From contig NZ_HE997626.1 of the NCBI RefSeq assembly GCF_000312385.1, positions 1-64,000 on the forward strand: a stretch of DNA of 64,000 nt, in the 5' to 3' direction. Source of the DNA: Tsukamurella sp. 1534 (GTDB taxonomy: Bacteria > Actinomycetota > Actinomycetes > Mycobacteriales > Mycobacteriaceae). The notes under the pieces were generated by a model. It did not search any database. It was given only the letters and a program-made list of their open reading frames with translations, and had not been told where the DNA came from. The translations under genes were made by a program, and so were the position numbers. Shown here piece after piece: positions 20,609 through 30,377 of the stretch. How positions within the stretch are numbered: position 1 is the first letter of the stretch; the number at the start of each line of letters is the position of its first letter.

Positions 20609-21577
20609 GTGACTGATTCCACCCCGGACGACAAGACACCCGCTGACGCGGACGCGACGACCGAGGAGACCACGCAGCCCGCCGAGACCGCCGAGGACGC
20701 GAAGCAGAGCGTCGAGGACGCCGCGGAGGAGGCGAAGGCGACCGCGAAGACGGAGAAGGCCGACGCCGACGACACGGAGTCCGACGACACGGAGTCCGAG
20801 GACGCGGAGCAGAAGACCGCCCCGGTGAAGACCGCGGCGAAGAAGAAGGCCGCACCGGCCCCCGTCGTCGACGAGGACGACGAGGACGAGCCCGAGGCGA
20901 CCGTCCCGATCCGCAAGCGCCCCCGCCCCGCTCCCCGGCCGCAGGCCGCGCAGGCCGGCGGCGCACCGTCGACCGTCACGACGGTGGTCGTCACCGTCGC
21001 GGTGATCGCCCTCCTCGCCGCGGCGATCACGTTCGGCGTGCTGTGGAACAGCAGCCGGTCCGACCTCAACGACATGAAGGCCGCGGAGGCCGATCGGTCG
21101 CACGCCGAGAAGGTGGCCGCCGATTACGCCGTCGGCGCGTCGTCGTTCGACTTCCGGGACCTGGGCCCGTGGCAGAAGGCGCTGGTCAACGGCGTCAGCC
21201 CGGAGCTGAAGACCAAGATGGAGGCCACGTCCAGCGCGATGAACCAGCTGCTGCAGCCGCTGCAGTGGGTCTCCAAGAGCAAGATCATGGACTCGGTGGT
21301 CACCTCGCAGTCGGGCCCGATCTACAAGGTGAACGCGTACGTCAGCGTGGACACCACCAACGTGCAGTCCGCGTCGGGCCGCACCGTGGTCACGGTGTAC
21401 AACGTCACGCTGAACAAGGACGCGAACTGGCAGATCACCGATGTGGGCGGCGCGGGCCAGCCCTCCTCCATGCTCGACGGCGCGACCGCCCCGGAGCAGG
21501 GCGCCGAGACGCCCGCCCCCGCTCCGGCACCGGCACCGGCCCCCGCGCCGGCTCCGGCCCCCGCGCCCGGCAACTGA
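20609..21577 (+). CDS. Mce-associated membrane protein (Mam)
   Basis: About 322 residues. The N-terminal ~120 residues are highly acidic and disordered (Asp/Glu/Ala/Thr with Lys clusters). One membrane helix follows (VVVTVAVIALLAAAITFGVLW), then an extracytoplasmic domain of about 130 residues (AADYAVGASSFDFRDLGPWQ onward) like other Mce-associated proteins, which help stabilise Mce complexes. The C-terminus is a run of Ala-Pro repeats. Start is uncertain: GTG at 20609 (used) or TTG at 20594, neither with a clear ribosome site. It lies 69 bases after mceF. Confidence 0.75.
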   Translation: MTDSTPDDKTPADADATTEETTQPAETAEDAKQSVEDAAEEAKATAKTEKADADDTESDDTESEDAEQKTAPVKTAAKKKAAPAPVVDEDDEDEPEATVPIRKRPRPAPRPQAAQAGGAPSTVTTVVVTVAVIALLAAAITFGVLWNSSRSDLNDMKAAEADRSHAEKVAADYAVGASSFDFRDLGPWQKALVNGVSPELKTKMEATSSAMNQLLQPLQWVSKSKIMDSVVTSQSGPIYKVNAYVSVDTTNVQSASGRTVVTVYNVTLNKDANWQITDVGGAGQPSSMLDGATAPEQGAETPAPAPAPAPAPAPAPAPAPGN

Positions 21578-21594
21578 TCACCTGAAGTCGACGC

Positions 21595-21626
21595 AGCGCC
21601 GAGGTCCTTCCGAGGACCTCGGCGCT
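21595..21626. terminator. Terminator hairpin between mam and sua5
   Basis: A perfect 14-bp stem (21595-21608 with 21613-21626) closes a 4-base TCCG loop between the convergent genes. The downstream sequence on the plus strand (GTTCCGTTTCC) is only moderately T-rich, so efficiency is uncertain. It probably ends the mce operon. Confidence 0.75.
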
Positions 21627-21661
21627 GTTCCGTTTCCGGCGAGCGCGACGTTCGGCCCGAA

Positions 21662-22312
21662 TCAGGCCAGGGACTCCTCGGTGACGCCGAGGACCTCGGC
21701 GATGCGGGCGCCGCTCACGGCGCCCTCGCGCAGCACGCGGGGCTGCGGGCCCGACAGGTCGACGATGGTCGACGCGAGCGCGTGCTCCGACGGTCCGCCG
21801 TCGAGGTAGACCTCCACGGAGTCGCCGAGCTGATCGCGGGCGTCGGTCATGGTGGACGCGGGCGGCTTGCCCGAGACGTTGGCGCTGGACACCGCCATCG
21901 GGCCGACCTCGCGGAGCAGCTCGATCGCGACGGGGTGCAGCGGCATCCGCAGCATGACGGTGCCGCGGGTGTCCCCGAGGTTCCAGGCGAGGCTGGGGGC
22001 CTGTTCGACGACGAGGGAGACTGCGCCGGGCCAGAACGCGCGGGTCAGCTCGCGGGCCGCGTCGCTGACGCGGCTGACCAGACCGTCGATGGTGTTCCAC
22101 GAGCCCACGAGCACGCCCACGGGCATGTCGGGGCCGCGGTTCTTGGCGGCCAGCAGGTCGGCGACGGCGCGGTTGTCGAAGGCGTCGCAGCCGATGCCGT
22201 ACAGGGTGTCGGTCGGCATCACCACGAGGTGGCCGCCCTTGAGCGCGGCCTTCGCGGCGGCGATGCCCGCGGCGCGCGAGTCGGGGTCGGTGCAGTCGTA
22301 CGCGATGCTCAC
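21662..22312 (-). CDS. L-threonylcarbamoyladenylate synthase (Sua5/YwlC)
   Basis: 216-residue enzyme that makes threonylcarbamoyl-AMP from Thr, bicarbonate and ATP for the t6A37 modification of ANN-decoding tRNAs. The YrdC core is clear: LVVMPTDTLYGIGCDA, AAKNRGPDMP, FWPGAVSLVV, RMPLHPVAIELL, SSANVSGKP. The GTG at 22312 overlaps the prmC stop as GTGA. It is last in the rpmE-prfA-prmC-sua5 run; in M. tuberculosis wecA follows directly, but here the mce operon intervenes. Confidence 0.9.
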   Translation of the reverse strand: MSIAYDCTDPDSRAAGIAAAKAALKGGHLVVMPTDTLYGIGCDAFDNRAVADLLAAKNRGPDMPVGVLVGSWNTIDGLVSRVSDAARELTRAFWPGAVSLVVEQAPSLAWNLGDTRGTVMLRMPLHPVAIELLREVGPMAVSSANVSGKPPASTMTDARDQLGDSVEVYLDGGPSEHALASTIVDLSGPQPRVLREGAVSGARIAEVLGVTEESLA

Positions 22313-23148
22313 GCGTCCATCCTGCCAGTGACGTACCGGGGCCGTCCGGCCAGGTCGCGGTGCTCGGTGACGGCGGCGAATCCGGCGCGGCGCAGCAGTT
22401 CCGCGGCCCCGGCACCGTTGGCGTCGTCGTGTTCCATCCCCACGTGCCCGCCGGACGCGAGCAGCCGGGCGGCCAGCGGCGCCAGGTCGCGCAGGAGGTC
22501 CAGCCCGTCGGGGCCCGAGAACAGGGCGTCGTGCGGGTCGGCGGCGGCCTCGGCGTCGAGGGGCGCACCGTCGGGCACGTACGGCGGGTTCGAGACCACC
22601 AGGTCCGCTCCCCCGAGCTCGTCCCCGATGAGGCCGGGCAGAGCCGGGTCGCGCACGTCGGCCGCGAGCACGGTCACCGTCGACGGGGCGTTGCGGCGCA
22701 GGTACTCCAGCGCGCGGGGGTCGCGCTCGACGAGCGCGACGCGGGCGCCGGGCACCGTCGCCGCGAGGTACAGGCCGAGCGCGCCGGAGCCGGCGCACAG
22801 GTCGACGATGCGGGCGCCCGGCCGGGCGACGGATGCGGCCCAGGCGGCGAGGAGCTCGGTCTCGGGGCGAGGGACGAAGACCCCGGGGCCCACGGCCAGC
22901 CTGAGCGTCCCGAAGTCCGCGTGGCCCAGGATGTGCTGCAGGGGCTCCCGGGCGGCCCTGCGGGCGACGAGGGCGCCGTACGCGGCCTCCTGGTCCCCGG
23001 TGGCGTCGTCGGCGAGCACGAGCCTGCCGCGGTCGACGTCCAGAACGTGCGCGAGCAGGAGCTCGGCGTCCGCGCGGGGCGACGGTACACCGGCCTCCGC
23101 GAGCCGGGCCGCCGCGACCGCGACGAGGCGCGTGGGCCTGGGGCTCAC
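22309..23148 (-). CDS. prmC: Peptide chain release factor N5-glutamine methyltransferase
   Basis: 279-residue SAM-dependent methyltransferase that modifies the Gln of the GGQ motif in release factors; its main substrate is encoded immediately upstream. An N-terminal helical domain precedes the Rossmann core with the SAM motif [15 protein letters not shown] and the catalytic NPPY ([11 protein letters not shown]). The chosen GTG at 23148 overlaps the prfA stop as GTGA. The frame continues open upstream inside prfA but has no PrmC likeness there. Confidence 0.92.
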   Translation of the reverse strand: MSPRPTRLVAVAAARLAEAGVPSPRADAELLLAHVLDVDRGRLVLADDATGDQEAAYGALVARRAAREPLQHILGHADFGTLRLAVGPGVFVPRPETELLAAWAASVARPGARIVDLCAGSGALGLYLAATVPGARVALVERDPRALEYLRRNAPSTVTVLAADVRDPALPGLIGDELGGADLVVSNPPYVPDGAPLDAEAAADPHDALFSGPDGLDLLRDLAPLAARLLASGGHVGMEHDDANGAGAAELLRRAGFAAVTEHRDLAGRPRYVTGRMDA

Positions 23149-24233
23149 TCGGCCTCGAGCCGGGCCTGACGGTCCGCTGCGGCGAGCGCGTCGAGCACGG
23201 CGTCCATGTCCCCGTCGAGCACCTGGTCGAGGTTGTGCGCCTTGAAGCCGATGCGGTGGTCGGCGATCCGGTTCTCGGGGAAGTTGTAGGTGCGGATCCG
23301 CTCGGACCGGTCGACGGTGCGGATCTGCGCTGCCCGGGAGTCGGATGCGGCGGCCTCGGCCTCCTCCTCGGCGAGGGCCTGCAGCCGCGCGGCGAGCACC
23401 TGCATGGCGCGCGCCTTGTTCTGCAGCTGGGACCGCTCGTTCTGGCAGGTCACGACGATGTTCGTGGGCAGGTGCGTGATGCGCACCGCGGAGTCGGTGG
23501 TGTTGACGCCCTGGCCTCCCTTGCCGGAGGACCGGTAGACGTCGATGCGCAGGTCGGACTCGTCGATCTGCACCTCCTCCACCTCGTCGGGCTCGGGGTA
23601 GACGAGCACGCCGGCGGCGGAGGTGTGGATGCGGCCCTGGCTCTCGGTGGCGGGGACGCGCTGCACGCGGTGCACGCCGCCCTCGAACTTCATCCGGGCC
23701 CACACCCCGTCGATGGTGCCGTCGGCGCCGGGGCCGCGGGACTTGATCGCGAACGTCGCGTCCTTGAAGCCGCCGAGGTCGGAGTAGGTCGCGCCGAGCG
23801 TCTCGACCTTCCAGCCGCGCTGCTCGGCGTAGCGCAGATACATGCGGGCGAGGTCGCCGGCGAACAGCGCGGACTCCTCGCCGCCCTCACCGGACTTCAC
23901 CTCGAGCACCACGTCGTCGGAGTCGTGCGGGTCGCGCGGCGCGAGGAGGTCGGTGAGCTGCTGCTCGAGGGTCTCCACCTGCTCGGTCAGCGCAGTCACC
24001 TCGTCGGCGAAGGAGGAGTCGTCGTCCGCGAGCTCGCGGGCCGCGGCGAGGTCCTCGCGCGCGGCCTCCAGTTTGCGGTGCGTCGCCATGACGGGGGCGA
24101 GCTCGGCGAAGCGCTTGCCCACCTTGCGCGCCGCGGAGGCGTCGTTGTGCAGCGCCGGGTCGGACATCTGCTGCTCGAGACCGGCGTACTCGGCCAGGAT
24201 GTCGTCGATCGCGGAGGGAGACGCGGCGCTCAT
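23145..24233 (-). CDS. prfA: Peptide chain release factor 1
   Basis: 362-residue RF1, which reads UAA/UAG and releases the finished peptide. The GGQ motif is in [15 protein letters not shown] and the anticodon-mimic PAT motif, specific for RF1, is in [16 protein letters not shown]. The N-terminal helical domain and the acidic [14 protein letters not shown] stretch are intact. It lies 97 bases after rpmE and is translationally coupled to prmC. Confidence 0.96.
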   Translation of the reverse strand: MSAASPSAIDDILAEYAGLEQQMSDPALHNDASAARKVGKRFAELAPVMATHRKLEAAREDLAAARELADDDSSFADEVTALTEQVETLEQQLTDLLAPRDPHDSDDVVLEVKSGEGGEESALFAGDLARMYLRYAEQRGWKVETLGATYSDLGGFKDATFAIKSRGPGADGTIDGVWARMKFEGGVHRVQRVPATESQGRIHTSAAGVLVYPEPDEVEEVQIDESDLRIDVYRSSGKGGQGVNTTDSAVRITHLPTNIVVTCQNERSQLQNKARAMQVLAARLQALAEEEAEAAASDSRAAQIRTVDRSERIRTYNFPENRIADHRIGFKAHNLDQVLDGDMDAVLDALAAADRQARLEAE

Positions 24234-24330
24234 GGGATTCCTTCTCTACTTCAGCAGCGTGACAGGGCCGTCAAACGCGCAACGCCCGACCTGCGCCGTG
24301 AGGCGACAGGACGGGCGTACGCGGGAGAAG

Positions 24331-24555
24331 CTACTTGTCGGCCGCGGCCTTGCGCTTGCCGTAGCGCTTCTCGAACCGGGCGACGCGGCCACCGGTGTCG
24401 AGGATCTTCTGCTTACCCGTGTAGAACGGGTGGCACTGCGAGCAGACCTCGACGTTGATGCGTCCGTCCGCCTTGGTGCTGTGGGTCTCGAACGTGTTAC
24501 CGCAACCGCAGACAACGGTGGTGGCCACGTAATCGGGGTGGATCCCCTGCTTCAT
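24331..24555 (-). CDS. rpmE: 50S ribosomal protein L31, zinc-binding form
   Basis: 74-residue ribosomal protein. The zinc ligands are visible (VVCGCGNTF and [12 protein letters not shown]), so this is the C+ type, not the Zur-controlled zinc-free paralogue. The C-terminal basic tail [20 protein letters not shown] is as in mycobacteria. It sits between rho and prfA in the conserved order. Confidence 0.97.
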   Translation of the reverse strand: MKQGIHPDYVATTVVCGCGNTFETHSTKADGRINVEVCSQCHPFYTGKQKILDTGGRVARFEKRYGKRKAAADK

Positions 24556-24677
24556 AAGTGCCGTCCTTCTCTTTCGTGGTCGCCGGGTCGCCTCTGACCT
24601 CGCCAGAGCCGTGAACCGGAACCCATACCGACGTTCCAGTATGCCAGAACGTCCCGCGTCTGCAGAAATTCCCGCCG

Positions 24678-26666
24678 TTAATCGGCGTCCGCGAAGCCGC
24701 TGTTCTTCTGCACCATCATCAGGAACTCGATGTTGTTCTGCGTCTTCTTCAGCTGGCTGATGAGCAGCTCGATGGCCTGCTGGCTGTCCAGGCCGGACAG
24801 CAGGCGGCGCAGCTTGTGCACGATGGCGGCCTCGTCGGGCGCGAGCAGCAGCTCGTCCTTACGGGTGCTCGACGGGTGCACGTCGACGGCCGGGAAGATA
24901 CGGCGCTCGGAGATCTTGCGGTCCAGCTTGAGCTCGGCGTTACCGGTGCCCTTGAACTCCTCGAAGATCACGGTGTCGCCGGTGGAGCCGGTCTCCACCA
25001 TCGCGGTCGCGATGATGGTGAGCGAGCCGCCGTTCTCGATGTTGCGCGCCGCACCCAGGAACCGCTTCGGCGGGTACAGGGCAGTCGAGTCGATACCGCC
25101 CGAGAGGATGCGGCCCGATGCGGGGCTCGAGTTGTTGTACGCGCGGCCGAGACGGGTGATCGAATCGAGCAGCACCACGACGTCCTTGCCGCCCTCGACG
25201 AGCCGCTTGGCCCGCTCGATCGCGAGCTCGGCGACGGAGGTGTGATCGCCCGGCGGGCGGTCGAACGTGGAGCTGATCACCTCGCCCTTGGTGCTGCGCT
25301 GCATGTCGGTGACCTCTTCGGGACGCTCGTCCACCAGGACGACCATGAGGTAGCACTCGGGGTTGTTGGTGGCGATCGCGTTCGCGATGTCCTGCATGAT
25401 CGTGGTCTTGCCGGCCTTCGGCGGTGCGGAGATCAGCGCGCGCTGCCCCTTGCCGATCGGCATGATCAGGTCGATCACGCGGGTGGTGAGGATGTTCTGC
25501 GCCGTCTCCAGGCGCAGCCGCTGGTTCGGGTACAGCGGCGTGAGCTTGTTGAACTCGGGCCGCTTCTTCGCCGATTCGACGTCCTGGCCGTTCACCGAGT
25601 CCAGGCGCACGAGCGGGTTGAACTTCTGGCGGTTGTTGTTGCCGCCGCCTCCGCCGCCGCCCTGGTTGCCCTCGCCCTCGCGGGGCATCTTCACGGCACC
25701 GGTGATGGCGTCTCCGCGGCGCAGGCCGTTGCGGCGCACCATGTTCATGGAGACGTAGACGTCGTTGGGGCCCGCGGTGTAGCCGGAGGTGCGGACGAAC
25801 GCGTAGTTGTCGAGCACGTCCAGGATGCCGGCGACGGGCTGCAGCACGTCGTCCTCGCTGACCTGCGGCTCGCCGTCGTTCTGGTTGCGGTCGCGGCCGC
25901 GGCGGCGCTCGCGGAAGCGGCGTCCGCGCCGGCCCCGGCCCTCTTCGTCGTCGGGCCCGTTGCTGTCGTTGCGGTTGTCGTTGCGGTTCTGGTTCTGGCC
26001 GCCCTGCTGGTTGCCGCCCTGGTTCTTCTGGCGGTCGCCGTTGTTCTGGCGGTCGTTGCCCTGGCGGTCGTTGTTCTGGCCGTCGTTCTGGTTGCGGCGC
26101 TGGTTGCGCTCGCGGCGCTGGCCGCCGTCGCGCTGCTGGTTCTGCTCGCCGTCGCCCTTGGTCTCGGCCTTCGCCTCACCCTTCGGGGTGTTCGACGGTG
26201 CGCCGTCCCCCTTGGGGGCGTCGGACTTCGGGGCCTCGGCCTTGGGAGCGTCGGCCTTGGGAGCGTCGGCCTTGGGAGCGTCGGCCTTCGGAGCGTCGGC
26301 CTTGGGAGCCTCAGCCTTCGGAGCGTCAGCCTTGGGAGCGTCGGCCTTGTCCGCCTTGGGAGCCTCCACCTTCGGAGCCTCCGCCTTCGGAGCCTCGGCC
26401 TTCGGGGCGTCGGTCTTGGGGGCGCTCTTCGGCGCGGTCGCCTTGGCGGCCGGAGCGCCGGCGCCCTGCTGGGCGGTGATGGCGGCGATCAGGTCGCCCT
26501 TGCGCATTCCGGAGGTCCCCTTGATCCCCAGCTCGCCCGCGATTCCACGCAGCTCGGCGAGCACCATGCCGTTGAGGCCGCCCCGGCGCCGCTCGTCCGC
26601 TCGGCGGGTGCTGGCGTCGGCGGAGGTGGTCTCCGCAGGGCTGGTGGTGACATCCGTTTCAGTCAC
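24678..26666 (-). CDS. rho: Transcription termination factor Rho
   Basis: 662-residue hexameric RNA helicase that ends transcription. The conserved core starts near residue 275 (primary RNA-binding domain [20 protein letters not shown]) and holds the P-loop APPKAGKTT (about 414-422), [14 protein letters not shown], and Q/R-loop regions ([16 protein letters not shown]). The N-terminus is long even for an actinobacterium: a Rho N domain (residues 30-65), about 15 APKAD/E repeats (78-152), and a Gln/Asn/Arg-rich stretch (174-262), with a glycine run near 336-342. The insert is likely disordered and RNA-binding. Confidence 0.96.
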   Translation of the reverse strand: MTETDVTTSPAETTSADASTRRADERRRGGLNGMVLAELRGIAGELGIKGTSGMRKGDLIAAITAQQGAGAPAAKATAPKSAPKTDAPKAEAPKAEAPKVEAPKADKADAPKADAPKAEAPKADAPKADAPKADAPKADAPKAEAPKSDAPKGDGAPSNTPKGEAKAETKGDGEQNQQRDGGQRRERNQRRNQNDGQNNDRQGNDRQNNGDRQKNQGGNQQGGQNQNRNDNRNDSNGPDDEEGRGRRGRRFRERRRGRDRNQNDGEPQVSEDDVLQPVAGILDVLDNYAFVRTSGYTAGPNDVYVSMNMVRRNGLRRGDAITGAVKMPREGEGNQGGGGGGGNNNRQKFNPLVRLDSVNGQDVESAKKRPEFNKLTPLYPNQRLRLETAQNILTTRVIDLIMPIGKGQRALISAPPKAGKTTIMQDIANAIATNNPECYLMVVLVDERPEEVTDMQRSTKGEVISSTFDRPPGDHTSVAELAIERAKRLVEGGKDVVVLLDSITRLGRAYNNSSPASGRILSGGIDSTALYPPKRFLGAARNIENGGSLTIIATAMVETGSTGDTVIFEEFKGTGNAELKLDRKISERRIFPAVDVHPSSTRKDELLLAPDEAAIVHKLRRLLSGLDSQQAIELLISQLKKTQNNIEFLMMVQKNSGFADAD
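26211..26425 (-). repeat. 15-bp coding tandem repeats in rho
   Basis: About 14 imperfect 15-bp units encode the pentapeptides APKAD or APKAE (variants [10 protein letters not shown], one interrupted unit ADKAD). The units at 26235-26340 are nearly identical at DNA level, so unit number is likely to vary between strains by slippage or recombination. Confidence 0.8.
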
Positions 26667-26991
26667 GGAGTTCCTTTCAGTTCCCCAGCCGCCGTGCGGT
26701 CATGGGGCCTACCGGGCCTCGCCGGGATTCGGGTACGCCTGCGATGTTTTCGCGGGGACGTCGCCGAGGTGAGGCTCGAATCTCAGGTGCATTCTCTGCG
26801 CTTCGGCTGCCGGACCCCGCGGTGAGGGCGGGGATGCAGACGTCTTGTCCGGAATTCGGATCAGGCGTGAGGTGGCTGTGTGCCGAAGTGCGTCCGATCA
26901 TATCCGTCGGACACGGTGCCCATCGTAGCGCCACCCGCCGCCCCGGGCAACGTCCCCCCTCGCGTGTCGCAGTGCGACGGGTCGCCGCAGC
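26667..26991 (-). promoter_or_regulatory. Long leader/promoter region of rho
   Basis: These 325 bases between thrB and rho hold no established gene. On the minus strand TATGAT (26897-26902) is a good -10 box, giving a leader of about 220 bases, but no matching -35 is visible. A 20-codon frame with ATG at 26923 and stop at 26861 surrounds this box. A GC-rich stem-forming stretch lies near 26813-26836. A long leader is expected if Rho regulates its own expression; that is inference. Confidence 0.4.
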
Positions 26992-27972
26992 TCAGGCGCG
27001 GGAGACGCCGTCCGCGATGGGTAGCTCCCGCACCGTGAACCCCAGCGTGCCGGCGCTCTCCGCCAGGCGGGCCGGGAGCGGCTCGGGCGTCAGGGCCAGC
27101 ACCGTCGGGCCCGCACCGGAGATGGCGGCGGCGACGCCGGCGGCACGCAGGCGCCCCACCAGGTCGAACGACGCGGGCATCGACGCGGCGCGGTACCGCT
27201 GGTGCAGCCGGTCCTCGGTGGCCTCCAGCAGCAGGTCGGGGTGCGCGGTGAGCGCCAGCACGATGAGGGCGGCACGCGAGGCGTTGAACGCCGCGTCGGC
27301 GTGCGGCACCAGCCGCGGCAGCATTCCGCGGGTCACGGACGTCGACGACTCCACGTCGGGCACGAAGGCGTACGCCCGGATGTCGGGGTGCACGTCCACG
27401 CGGCGCGCGCCGTAGTGCACGGGTCCCGACGGTGCGCTGCTCGCGGCGGCGTGATCGCGGTAGCCGGCCACGTCGGGGACGGGGACCGCGGGAACGGTCC
27501 ACGCGACGACCGCTCCCCCGAGCACGCTGGCGGACGCGTTGTCCGGATGGCCCTCGAATTCGGAGGCCAGTTCCACCATCTCGGCCGCGGTGAGCGCGCG
27601 GGGCGCGTCGGCGTCGGCGGCGAGGGCCGCGGCGGCGGCGATCCCGGCGACCGCCGCCGCGGCGGACGACCCGAGGCCGCGCGAATGCGGAATCCTGTTC
27701 ACGCAGTGCAGCTTCAGCCCCGGCGCGCGCACGTCGAGGTGCGCCAGCGTGCGGCGCAGGGCGACCACCACCAGGTGGCGGTCGTCGGAGGGCACGACGC
27801 CCTCGCCCTCACCCTCGACGACGATCTCGAGGTCACCGTCGGTGGTCTCGACGGTGACGTCGTCGTACAGGCCGAGGGCGAGCCCCAGCGTGTCGAAGCC
27901 GGGGCCGAGGTTGGCACTGGAAGCCGGGACGGTGACCGTCGCGCGGAGCCCCACGGGCAGGGTGAACGTCAC
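26992..27972 (-). CDS. thrB: Homoserine kinase
   Basis: 326-residue GHMP-family kinase that phosphorylates homoserine using ATP. The substrate-binding N-terminus (VPASSANLGPGFDTLGLALG) and the ATP-binding glycine/serine loop (PHSRGLGSSAAAAVAGIA) are intact, as is the C-terminal AISGAGPTVLAL. It follows thrC after 7 bases and is the last gene of the lysA-hom-thrC-thrB run, supplying O-phosphohomoserine to ThrC. Confidence 0.95.
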   Translation of the reverse strand: MTFTLPVGLRATVTVPASSANLGPGFDTLGLALGLYDDVTVETTDGDLEIVVEGEGEGVVPSDDRHLVVVALRRTLAHLDVRAPGLKLHCVNRIPHSRGLGSSAAAAVAGIAAAAALAADADAPRALTAAEMVELASEFEGHPDNASASVLGGAVVAWTVPAVPVPDVAGYRDHAAASSAPSGPVHYGARRVDVHPDIRAYAFVPDVESSTSVTRGMLPRLVPHADAAFNASRAALIVLALTAHPDLLLEATEDRLHQRYRAASMPASFDLVGRLRAAGVAAAISGAGPTVLALTPEPLPARLAESAGTLGFTVRELPIADGVSRA

Positions 27973-27979
27973 GGCGCGG

Positions 27980-29068
27980 CTACTCCGTCAGTCCCATCGC
28001 GGCGGCCACGGCAACGGGATCGATACCGACGCGGGCGATCTCCGGCACCCCCTTGAGCGCGGTGTCGGGGTCCTTGAGGCCGTTGCCGGTCACGGTGCAC
28101 ACCACCGTGGAGCCCTTCTCGATCCAGCCGTCCTCGGTGGCGGCGAGCAGGCCCGCGACGGAGGCGGCGGAGGCGGGCTCGACGAAGACGCCCTCGGTCC
28201 GCGCGACGAGGCGGTAGGCCTCGAGCAGCTTCTCGTCGGTGGCGGCGCGGAACTGGCCGTTCGATTCGTCCTTGGCGGCCACGGCCTGGTTCCAGGACGC
28301 GGGGCTGCCGATGCGGATCGCGGTGGCGATGGTCTCGGGGTCCTTCACCGGGGCGCCGTTCACCAGCGGCGCGGCGCCGGCGGCCTGGACGCCCAGCATG
28401 CGCGGGCGGGCGGAGATGATGCCGTCGGCGGCGTACTCGCTGTAGCCCTTCCAGTACGCGGTGATGTTGCCGGCGTTGCCCACCGGCAGGGCGTGCACGT
28501 CGGGTGCCTTGCCGAGCGCGTCCACGATCTCGAACGCGGCCGTCTTCTGTCCCTCGATGCGCACCGGGTTCACGGAGTTCACCAGCGAGATGGTGTCGAA
28601 GGTCGCGGTGGTCTTGCGGGCCAGCTCGAGGCAGTCGTCGAAGTTGCCGTCGACCTCGATGATCGTGGCGCCGTACATGACCGCCTGCGCCAGCTTGCCC
28701 ATGGCGATCTTGCCTGCGGGCACCAGCACGGCGCACTCGATACCCGCGATGGCGGCGTACGCGGCCGCGGAGGCCGAGGTGTTGCCGGTGGACGCGCACA
28801 GCACGCCCTTCTTGCCGGTGGCCTTGGCCTCCGTGACGGCCATGGTCATACCGCGGTCCTTGAAGGAACCGGTGGGGTTGAGGCCCTCCACCTTGAGGTG
28901 CACATCGCAGCCGGTGATCTCGGACAGGCCCTTGGCGGGCAGCAGCGGGGTGGCGCCCTCGCGCAGCGTGACGGGGCTCCAGCCCGGTTCCCAGGTGTCG
29001 CAGACGGGCAGACGGTGCCGGTACGCCTCGATCAGCCCGGGCCAGGGGGTGTGGACGGTGCTAGTCAT
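27980..29068 (-). CDS. thrC: Threonine synthase
   Basis: 362-residue PLP enzyme converting O-phosphohomoserine to threonine. The PLP lysine is Lys70 in [12 protein letters not shown]; the phosphate-binding loop is [16 protein letters not shown], and [15 protein letters not shown] is also conserved. The gene overlaps the end of hom by 8 bases and precedes thrB by 7, indicating a tightly coupled operon. Confidence 0.95.
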   Translation of the reverse strand: MTSTVHTPWPGLIEAYRHRLPVCDTWEPGWSPVTLREGATPLLPAKGLSEITGCDVHLKVEGLNPTGSFKDRGMTMAVTEAKATGKKGVLCASTGNTSASAAAYAAIAGIECAVLVPAGKIAMGKLAQAVMYGATIIEVDGNFDDCLELARKTTATFDTISLVNSVNPVRIEGQKTAAFEIVDALGKAPDVHALPVGNAGNITAYWKGYSEYAADGIISARPRMLGVQAAGAAPLVNGAPVKDPETIATAIRIGSPASWNQAVAAKDESNGQFRAATDEKLLEAYRLVARTEGVFVEPASAASVAGLLAATEDGWIEKGSTVVCTVTGNGLKDPDTALKGVPEIARVGIDPVAVAAAMGLTE

Positions 29069-30377
29069 TGGTTCCCTCCAGACGGAGCACGGAGGACACG
29101 GCGGTCACCACGTCCAGGTTCTTCAGGGCCTCGACGGTGGCGGAGAGCGCCGCGTCGGGGGCCTTGTGGGTCAGGATCACCAGCCGCGCCCCGGCTCCGG
29201 GCAGGTCGGCCTGCTGGCGAACGGTGCTGATGGAGACGTTGCGGGCGGAGAACTCGTTGGCCACGGAGCTGAGCACGCCGGGGCGGTCGCTGACCTCCAT
29301 CGCCACGTAGTAGCGGGTGAGCACGTCGCCGATGGGCGCGACGGGCAGGTTCGCGTACACCGAGTCGAGCGGCCCACGGCCGCGGTGCACCTTGTTGCGC
29401 GCGGCCGCGACCAGGTCGCCCATCACGGCGGACGCGGTGGGCGCGCCACCCGCTCCGGCGCCGTAGAACATGAGCCGGCCGGCGTTCTCGGCCTCCACGA
29501 AGACGGCGTTGTAGGCACCGTCGACGCTCGCCAGCGGATGCTTGAGGGGAACCAGAGCCGGGTACACGCGGGCCGAGACCCGCTGCGCGCCCTCCGAATC
29601 GGTGAACCGCTCGCAGATCGCGAGCAGCTTGATGGTGCAGTCGAAGGCCTTGGCGGCCTCGATGTCGGACGCGGAGACGCCCGTGATGCCCTCGCGGTGC
29701 ACGTCGTCGGCCTTGACCCGGGTATGGAAGGCGATCGACGCGAGGATCGCCGCCTTGGAGGCGGCGTCGTAGCCCTCCACGTCGGCGGTGGGGTCGGCCT
29801 CGGCGTAGCCCAGGCGGCCGGCCTCGGCGAGCACCGTGTCGTAGTCCAGGCCGTGCTCGGCCATGTTGGAGAGGATGTAGTTGGTGGTGCCGTTGACGAT
29901 TCCCGCCACGAGTTCCACGGAGTCGCCGGCCAGGCTCTGCTGCAGGGGCCGGATCACGGGGATCGCGCCGGCCACGGCGGCCTCGAAGTAGAGATCGGCG
30001 CGGTTGCGGTTCGCGGCGTCGGCGAGCTCGCCCGTGTACTCGGCGAGCAGAGCCTTGTTGGCGGTGACCACGGACTTGCCCGCCTGCAGGGCGCGGAGCA
30101 TGTGGCTGCGGGTGGGTTCGATGCCGCCCATCACCTCGACCACGATGTCCACGTCGTCGCGGTCGATCAGCGATTCGGCGTCCGTGGTGAGCAGCGCGGG
30201 GTCCACCCCGCGGTCCTTGTCGAGATCGCGCACGGCGATGCCGCGGATCGCCAGCGGGGCGCCGACGCGGGCCGTCAGGTCGTCCGCGTTGTCGATGAGG
30301 ATGCGCGTCACCTCGGTGCCCACCGTGCCCATGCCGAGCAGGGCCACACCGAGCTCACGCTTCACGGGTTCAGTCAT
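29061..30377 (-). CDS. hom: Homoserine dehydrogenase
   Basis: 438-residue NAD(P)-dependent reductase of aspartate semialdehyde. The Rossmann motif is [16 protein letters not shown]; the catalytic domain includes [14 protein letters not shown] and [19 protein letters not shown]-terminal ACT domain ([20 protein letters not shown]) is present, so feedback inhibition by threonine is expected. The ATG overlaps the lysA stop by one base (TGATG). Confidence 0.96.
   Translation of the reverse strand: MTEPVKRELGVALLGMGTVGTEVTRILIDNADDLTARVGAPLAIRGIAVRDLDKDRGVDPALLTTDAESLIDRDDVDIVVEVMGGIEPTRSHMLRALQAGKSVVTANKALLAEYTGELADAANRNRADLYFEAAVAGAIPVIRPLQQSLAGDSVELVAGIVNGTTNYILSNMAEHGLDYDTVLAEAGRLGYAEADPTADVEGYDAASKAAILASIAFHTRVKADDVHREGITGVSASDIEAAKAFDCTIKLLAICERFTDSEGAQRVSARVYPALVPLKHPLASVDGAYNAVFVEAENAGRLMFYGAGAGGAPTASAVMGDLVAAARNKVHRGRGPLDSVYANLPVAPIGDVLTRYYVAMEVSDRPGVLSSVANEFSARNVSISTVRQQADLPGAGARLVILTHKAPDAALSATVEALKNLDVVTAVSSVLRLEGTND

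Noticed and set aside
21510-21577. Ala-Pro coding repeat at the end of the Mam gene as a mobile or regulatory repeat
   Set aside because: It is a low-complexity protein tail in frame with the gene, with no flanking structure.
26211-26425. Regular 15-bp repeats as a possible CRISPR-like array
   Set aside because: There are no spacers; the units are contiguous, in frame, and encode the APKAD/E repeats of Rho.
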